Positions 61,101-64,000 of a DNA stretch of 64,000 nucleotides are shown piece by piece. Position 1 is the stretch's first letter; the number at the start of each line of letters is the position of its first letter. The translations under genes were made by a program, and so were the position numbers. Under the pieces are notes generated by a model that searched no databases, was not told the origin of the DNA, and saw nothing but the letters and a program-made list of their open reading frames with translations. The stretch lies in NCBI GenBank assembly GCA_946894095.1, contig OX335653.1:16001001-16065000 (forward strand). The letters run 5' to 3'. The stretch comes from Incurvaria masculella (Eukaryota > Arthropoda > Insecta > Lepidoptera > Incurvariidae).

Positions 61101-62034
61101 GGCTACCAAACGCTCTACCCGGTTGATCCCTTCTATTGGCTTTGGCAGGTAAGGTCAACTCGCTTTTCGGTGTGGCGGAGGCGATGATGCCGCTGGTGTA
61201 TGCACCCATGTACACCACACTGTACACCGCTACCATCAACACGTTCCCCGGTGCCTTCTTCCTGCTCGGTGCCGTGCTGACAATGCCGGCGGTCCTCATA
61301 TTTGCGTGAGCTGATATTTTTTTGCAAAATGTCACGAATGTTAAGTTCATATTCTTTAAGATTGGACAGTATCTTAATTGTATTGCTAAGAATTAAAAAC
61401 CTTTTTTATTCTTTCAAAACGTCCATATTTTTTTCGTTGGAAACAATTCTTGTAGTTAATATTAAGGCCGTCAGATTTTATGGATCGTATTGTTATTTTC
61501 TAGGAAAGGGCTCTTACATTGGGATTTAATTTTGTATGGCAATAATACTTTATTTTCCTTGTTTATCAAGTTTTATATAATCCCTGAGATCCTATGTATA
61601 AACTCCTTTTATACATATTTTTTTTTCTAACACCATTTATGATCATTAAGTTCCATCTGATATCTTGAACCTTAATATTGAAATTGATATTATCTACTAA
61701 ATCACCCGATAGCAAACGGTAAACAGTTATGCAACAACTCCTATAAGACTTGTGTAAAAATATCTATTAAAAATGTTTTTATTTTAGATGGCTGTATATG
61801 GCGAACAAGAAAGAAATAATTTCAGTTCGCAACGAAAAGGCGGCTGCAGCCAAGGACAAAGAGGCTCAAGCATCGGAAAAAGGTGGAGTTATCAACAGTG
61901 GCTTCATAAGTGAAGAGAAAATGCTTCATACAGCGCCAGCTACGATTGATAAATCCAGCAGCCAGGAAGAAGCTATTCCATCTGAGATCGAAATCGGTGT
62001 AACTGAGAGTATGCATGTCATAAGCAAGATGTGA
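40111..62034 (+). CDS. SLC46 / proton-coupled-folate-transporter-like membrane transporter, complete
   Basis: Seven coding exons join in phase: 40111-40989, 43976-44189, 57921-58022, 58586-58723, 60048-60131, 61149-61305 and 61788-62034, making 606 codons plus TGA. The protein is a major facilitator superfamily transporter of the plasma or endolysosomal membrane. A charged N-terminal tail (1-60) is followed by TM1 (about 68-90), a luminal or outer loop with Cys98, Cys109 and a glycosylation site NFT at 119-121, then the MFS signature GAYSDRVGKRK (154-164). The second half begins in exon 2 (SMLIIVLCVVIGPIYG). The C-terminal 75 residues are hydrophilic. ATG 40111 is the first in a frame opened by an acceptor at 40079-40080, so a non-coding exon lies upstream. 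The exon 2 acceptor is the least certain border: the AG at 43974-43975 keeps frame, the one at 43949-43950 does not. SLC46 members move folates, muropeptides or related solutes; this protein's cargo is unknown. Confidence 0.9.
41144..41161. repeat. Homopolymer C run in intron 1 of the transporter
   Basis: About 18 consecutive C residues; length is unreliable in most sequencing data. Confidence 0.9.
41582..41995. mobile_element. Inverted-repeat element (GCAGGTCTATTCCTG) plus an adjoining diverged copy
   Basis: 41582-41817: arms GCAGCAGGTCTATTCCTGAC and TCCAGGAATAGACCTGCTG, each continuing with repeated GGAATCAG and ATAAAACCGGTTTTAT-like sequence. 41818-41995 repeats the plan in diverged form (AATCCTGAGTATATAAAACA to GAGGAATAGACCTGCAGG). 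It lies in intron 1 of the transporter gene. Confidence 0.8.
41996..43950. other. Rest of transporter intron 1
   Basis: No exon or clear element recognised between the inverted-repeat elements and the coding part at 43976. The sequence is AT-rich. Confidence 0.4.
44190..46339. other. First part of the 13.7-kb transporter intron 2
   Basis: No coding exon is needed here, because the phases of exons 2 and 3 match directly. A moderately GC-rich patch near 45070-45420 shows no recognisable domain. A SINE remnant in inverse orientation may be at about 45750-45810. Confidence 0.4.
46340..46800. repeat. Degenerate tandem repeat, about three units of ~165 bp
   Basis: Blocks resembling TGTTCGATTCGACAAATGAT, GTCTCCTTGTTGGTCAA and AGCGAATGCGTGACGAATTC recur in the same order starting near 46355, 46510 and 46700. 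Divergence is high, so the repeat is old. Confidence 0.6.
47376..47592. mobile_element. Inverted-repeat element (GTATGCCTATTCT ends)
   Basis: Left TGTATGCCTATTCTTGCAAT and right TCCCAGAATAGGCATACTG are inverse, and inner parts AGCAGGAATATTTC / GAAATTTACCTCATTCCTG also pair loosely. The layout resembles the 41582-41817 family (GCAGGTCTATTCCTG), possibly a distant relative. Confidence 0.6.
47993..48215 (-). repeat. SINE-like retroposon (CGAGTCGGACTCGC family), 5'-truncated, minus strand
   Basis: TTTTAGGGTTGCGTATCCAA, CACTGTCCGTCTGTCC, CACAGGGCTGTATCTC and TTTTGCCGCTATAACAACAA are present. The GAGTCGGACTCG end is missing, as expected of 5' truncation. Confidence 0.8.
48310..48840 (-). repeat. 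SINE body and retroposon tail fragments
   Basis: 48440-48515 carries the inverse of the SINE body (CATTGCCGCTTCGAGCATCT, GGTACAACCCGGGCGGGC), and 48765-48835 the inverse of the ATAAACAATAAACA tail block. The + frame running through 48765-49145 (126 codons) starts inside this repeat and is not a credible gene. Confidence 0.5.
49690..50058 (+). mobile_element. TTAA-target MITE, copy 3
   Basis: TTAAGGATGTTCCGACCCAT...ATGGGTCGGAACAGCCTTAA; 369 bp, with intact TTAA on both sides. Same orientation as 1691-2059. In intron 2 of the transporter gene. Confidence 0.88.
50428..50798 (-). mobile_element. TTAA-target MITE, copy 4 (inverted to copy 3)
   Basis: TTAAGGCTGTTCCGACCCAT...ATGGGTCGGAACATCCTTAA; 371 bp, with intact TTAA on both sides, 369 bp downstream of copy 3. 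Confidence 0.88.
51042..51200 (+). repeat. SINE-like retroposon with internal deletion
   Basis: AAAACCGGCCAAGTGCGAGT and CGAAGGG are followed directly by TGATACAGCCCTGTGACAGA, a (GACG)n run and TTTGGGTACGGAACCCTAAA. About 140 bp of the middle is missing compared with 31356-31658. Confidence 0.85.
51581..52863 (-). mobile_element. mariner transposon, copy 2, structurally intact
   Basis: A 1,283-bp element has terminal inverted repeats TAGGTTGGGGAAAAAGTTTC and, on the other side, TAGGTCGGGGAAAAAGTCTT (read inward). TA flanks each end, the standard mariner target. It is inserted in a retroposon within intron 2 of the transporter gene. Confidence 0.95.
51657..52682 (-). CDS. mariner transposase, 341 codons, uninterrupted
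   Basis: A full-length Tc1/mariner-superfamily transposase: it binds the terminal repeats and cuts and rejoins the element at TA sites. An N-terminal paired helix-turn-helix region (about 5-110, with ISSYDVAEELGIDHKTV as second helix pair) is followed by the mariner linker WVPHEL (116-121). The catalytic triad is D153 (TGDEKW), D245 (HHDNARPH) and D280 (APSD), with 34 residues between the last two, as in mariner. The usual YSPDLAPSD motif reads YSPNLAPSD here (N275), while the damaged copy at 9483-10502 keeps the aspartate. Start and stop match the known length of about 340-350 residues. With intact ends and frame it might be active, but the N275 change could matter. Confidence 0.95.
   Translation of the reverse strand: MSESNEEIRYILKFYYKKGKNATQAAKKICDVYGPSAVSVRVAQIWFKRFQSGNFDVKDARRSGRPITDKMDAIFEKVEQDRHISSYDVAEELGIDHKTVLAHLKKTGYTKKLDIWVPHELTERNLMNRVLICDSLLRRNETEPFLKKLITGDEKWITYDKNVRKRSWSKAGQASQTVAKPGLTRNKVMLCVWWDWKGIIHYELLPPGRTIDSELYCEQLMRLKQEVERKRPELINRRGVVFHHDNARPHTSLATQQKLREFGWEVLMHPPYSPNLAPSDFHLFRSLQNSLGSVRLTSREDCQNHLSRYIDQKSQYFYSNGIMSLPTRWQKVIEQNGIYIL
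53021..54725. other. Transporter intron 2, retroposon tails and AT-rich DNA
   Basis: 53620-53690 ends in an (AAAT)n tract like a retroposon 3' tail. 53748-53900 has (TTTCA)n followed by GTGAAGAAGAACCCGCAAAG, resembling another tail in inverse orientation. Nothing else recognised. Confidence 0.4.
54726..55113 (-). mobile_element. AAGGTGGCCCA element, copy 3, degraded
   Basis: It begins TTAAGATGGCCCTTCC and contains GAAAAACCAACTTGATTATA, ATTGTATAAAATGCGCGAAA and GATCTTCTTTCCACGTTTGT as in 5599-6146, ending near AAAGGCCCAACTTAG. Shorter than the 548-bp form, so internally deleted. Confidence 0.7.
55114..57920. other. Last part of transporter intron 2
   Basis: AT-rich; contains an inverse retroposon tail at 56145-56215 and an (ATT)n-rich tract at 57610-57660. 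No exon needed or seen until the acceptor TTTTATTGCAG at 57910-57920. Confidence 0.4.
57610..57660. repeat. AT-rich microsatellite (ATT/ATATT)n
   Basis: TTATATTATTATATTATTAT and similar short units in an imperfect array. Confidence 0.7.
60476..60975 (-). mobile_element. AAGGTGGCCCA element, copy 4, degraded
   Basis: GACGGGACTAACTTATTGGC, AGACAGGCTCCGTGAT and GATCTTCTTTCCACTTTTTG match 5599-6146 in the same order; both termini are eroded. It lies in intron 5 of the transporter gene. Confidence 0.65.
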
Positions 62035-62577
62035 TAAGGAATATTTTTGGTCATACAGATCGTTCAACCTTTTAACTGATTTGCACGGTTTGACAGTAGT
62101 ATTAAGTTTAAATGGACTATGAAAACAGTTAGAATGGCAGTTTTTATGACAAAAAATGTGGTCCAATTGCATGTACTTAACAGTTTCAAAAGACATAATT
62201 GTTTCGAGTACTTAAGAGAGGAATGTATCCCTACTTCATGCTTGATTTTCCTTTATATTTACGAAATCAGTATTCTGTAAAATGTGTATTGTAAACATAC
62301 TTTCTAATTTATGTTGTATTAAGTAGAATTGAGAAAGTATTTTTAGAGGTTAAAAAAACAACTAGGCTTTTACAATTTGAACACATTTCTCGCCGACCCC
62401 AGTGAAAGAATTTATTTTTAGCAATCTAAATAGTTGAGTTAATTAAAAAAAAAAGTTGCTGGTTTTTACTTAAAAACAAAAGAGATTAAAACTAAAGCTC
62501 CACGAATCTCACACATTGCTTTGCTGATCAGATTTAATTTTAATCATGAAAGACTTAATTACTATAACATTTCTGTA

Positions 62578-62583
62578 AATAAA
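62578..62583 (+). terminator. Candidate polyadenylation signal of the transporter gene
   Basis: AATAAA about 545 bp after the stop codon at 62032-62034. No earlier canonical hexamer was noticed. The intervening sequence would be the 3' UTR. Confidence 0.4.
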
Positions 62584-63074
62584 TTATTTTAGTTAGCGGA
62601 CATTGAATTTTCTTTATAGCAAAGGATACAATTAAACCAAGACAGACATAGGTTATTATTATATATATACAGTTTACATATGCCGATGTTTAAGAGACAC
62701 ATTAAAATAATATATACAAAATTTCAAACAATTTAATCATATTGTCCATCAAATTTTGGTCTATACTAATACACATTTTTATAATCATTCCAGTGTTAGT
62801 AATAATAAATAGCCCACTGGAAGCTCCTTTTAGGGTTCTTTTCCTCATTGAATTAATACAATTCGTAAATGAATCAGTAAAAACTAGAAAACAGAGTAAA
62901 CACATGAAAATATAATTACTGTATCTTCACTTTGGTTGTTAGCTGTCTACAAGAATAACTTAGCAAAGTACTAGATTGCGATGACGAGTGAGAAGTCTGA
63001 TCAAATCTATAGACTAATGAGTATGTCGGCAGGATCATATCGTAGGTAGAGGTCAAGGACACATCTTGAAATGT
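62584..63074. other. Gap between two convergent genes
   Basis: The transporter (+) and the DM9 gene (-) converge here. AT-rich; holds both 3' ends. No other gene recognised. Confidence 0.4.
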
Positions 63075-63844
63075 TCAACCGACGCGACACAAGACATCGT
63101 ATGCCTTATGCGGGACTTCGCTGCCCCCGAACGAGATGTAGCAAGTTTGGTGGCTTGGGTGGATCTGTAAGAGAAATGGCTACGGTTAAAATATTGATTA
63201 TTGAAATAAAAGACTGTGCCGTCAGTCATCAGTTTCATTTATCATCTCATGGTCTGTCAATCGGGGGACGATGCCAACTTCTGTCGCAATTCTTGAGGTG
63301 AAGATGAAGATGCTTTGAATGGAATGCGGGCTTTCATTGATATTATTACAATATAATACAATACGCCCTAAGTCTGATTTATGAATAATTATATTATGAA
63401 TAATTTCATTTTATGCTAGTGTGACATTCAGAAAAACGGAAAGATAACTTGGATTTTAAAGTGCCAAGAAAGTAAGTCATAGAAAATATTGCACGATTTT
63501 TGGTTAGTATTATTTTTGTGGTTGTTATAGATTTCTGCTCTCAATTCTTAAGGCGAAAAATAAGGACGGATTTATTTTAATTTTAAAATTATCACTAACC
63601 AGAAATTGTGCACTCCAGCTAAGGATTACGCTGTTACGAGCAAGGGAAGCCTGGAGTAGTTGGTAAAGCAGAACGGTGTGTCTACCTTTCCGGGAGTGAG
63701 CGAGAGTTGGTAGCGGGCGCGGCCGATGTAGAGGGGTTCCCCTGCGGCGGTTCGCCCGCCGGGGATGGCGTTGTGGGGCACGCGCCCATTGACGCTGGGC
63801 ACCCAGCTCACCAGGTGCGACGGCACGCACAGCACCTGCGTCAT
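63075..63844 (-). CDS. DM9-repeat (DUF3421-like) protein, two exons, possibly 5' partial
   Basis: Minus strand. Exon 63844-63686 encodes a DM9 unit: SWVPSVNG, RVPHNAIPGG, GEPLYIGRAR and LSLTPGK, ending at a GT donor (63685-63684). Exon 63164-63075, after the acceptor CTCTTACAG, continues in phase 0: IHPSHQTCYISFGGSEVPHK then AYDVLCRVG and TGA. Together they give 82 codons if the ATG at 63844 is the start. DM9/DUF3421 proteins usually carry two repeats (about 140-150 residues). So either this is a single-repeat form or an upstream exon lies between 63845 and the window edge or beyond; CAG just after the ATG could be an acceptor. Known family members act as lectin-like or stress and immune-related proteins in insects and molluscs; no function is claimed here. 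It converges with the transporter gene. Confidence 0.8.
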
Positions 63845-63920
63845 AGTTCATGTTGATCTATATTCGCCGATCAGACGGATATGGAATATCATTAAACGGT
63901 TCACTCGGTGAAGAAACGGT

Positions 63921-64000
63921 GGGCAGCACCAGACTAAATTAACTCGCAGAGTGAACAGAATGGGGCAGTTCCAGACTGAATTAACTCGCCGAGTGAACAG
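63921..64000. repeat. Two-copy tandem repeat, ~41-bp unit
   Basis: Two copies starting GGGCAG and sharing CCAGACT, AATTAACTCGC and GAGTGAACAG, reaching the window edge. GTTCACTCGG just before (about 63898) is the inverse of the repeat end. Confidence 0.8.

Noticed and set aside
63525..63851. 108-codon arginine-rich minus-strand frame starting MNYDAGAVRAV
   Set aside because: Out-of-frame shadow of the DM9 exon; arginine and proline richness comes from the GC-rich exon.

Overview
The window looks like nuclear DNA from an insect, most likely a moth or butterfly. It is AT-rich, has spliced genes with GT/AG introns, and is packed with small inverted-repeat transposons, mariner elements and tRNA-derived SINEs. 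One retroposon family carries the CCAAGTGCGAGTCGGACTCG core that I associate with Lepidoptera. No bacterial operon, CRISPR array or viral genome was recognised.

Left part (1-11.2 kb): a tandem array of short-chain dehydrogenase/reductase (SDR) genes on the + strand. Gene A enters from the left edge and shows only its last two exons (552-706, 2540-2705). A decayed exon 3 of a further copy lies at 3624-3722 and stops at a transposon. Gene B is complete in five exons (6502-11207) with all catalytic motifs.

Middle part (11.2-40 kb): no host protein-coding gene was recognised. A 5,804-bp segment is tandemly duplicated (14800-25624 and 25625-31428) and almost identical between copies, with a 4-bp microhomology at the junction. 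Copy 1 alone carries a 5,017-bp DNA transposon (17173-22189) flanked by a 4-bp AATT target duplication; copy 2 is the empty site. Its minus-strand transposase gene can be assembled from four exons with matching splice phases and one frame break. It resembles the Sola/DUF7869 type. Around it are at least six families of inverted-repeat elements.

Right part (40-64 kb): a complete + strand gene for an SLC46/proton-coupled-folate-transporter-like membrane protein, with seven coding exons from 40111 to 62034 totalling 606 codons. Its introns hold more mobile DNA, including a mariner with an intact 341-codon transposase frame nested in a retroposon (51581-52863). At the right edge a minus-strand DM9-repeat gene (63075-63844) is visible in two exons and may continue beyond the window.

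The host genes are not an evident pathway: an NAD-type oxidoreductase pair, a transporter and a DM9 protein. The most unusual content is the recent duplication with its transposon and the nested mobile elements, which give a relative order of events. All calls come from reading the sequence; no database search was run.
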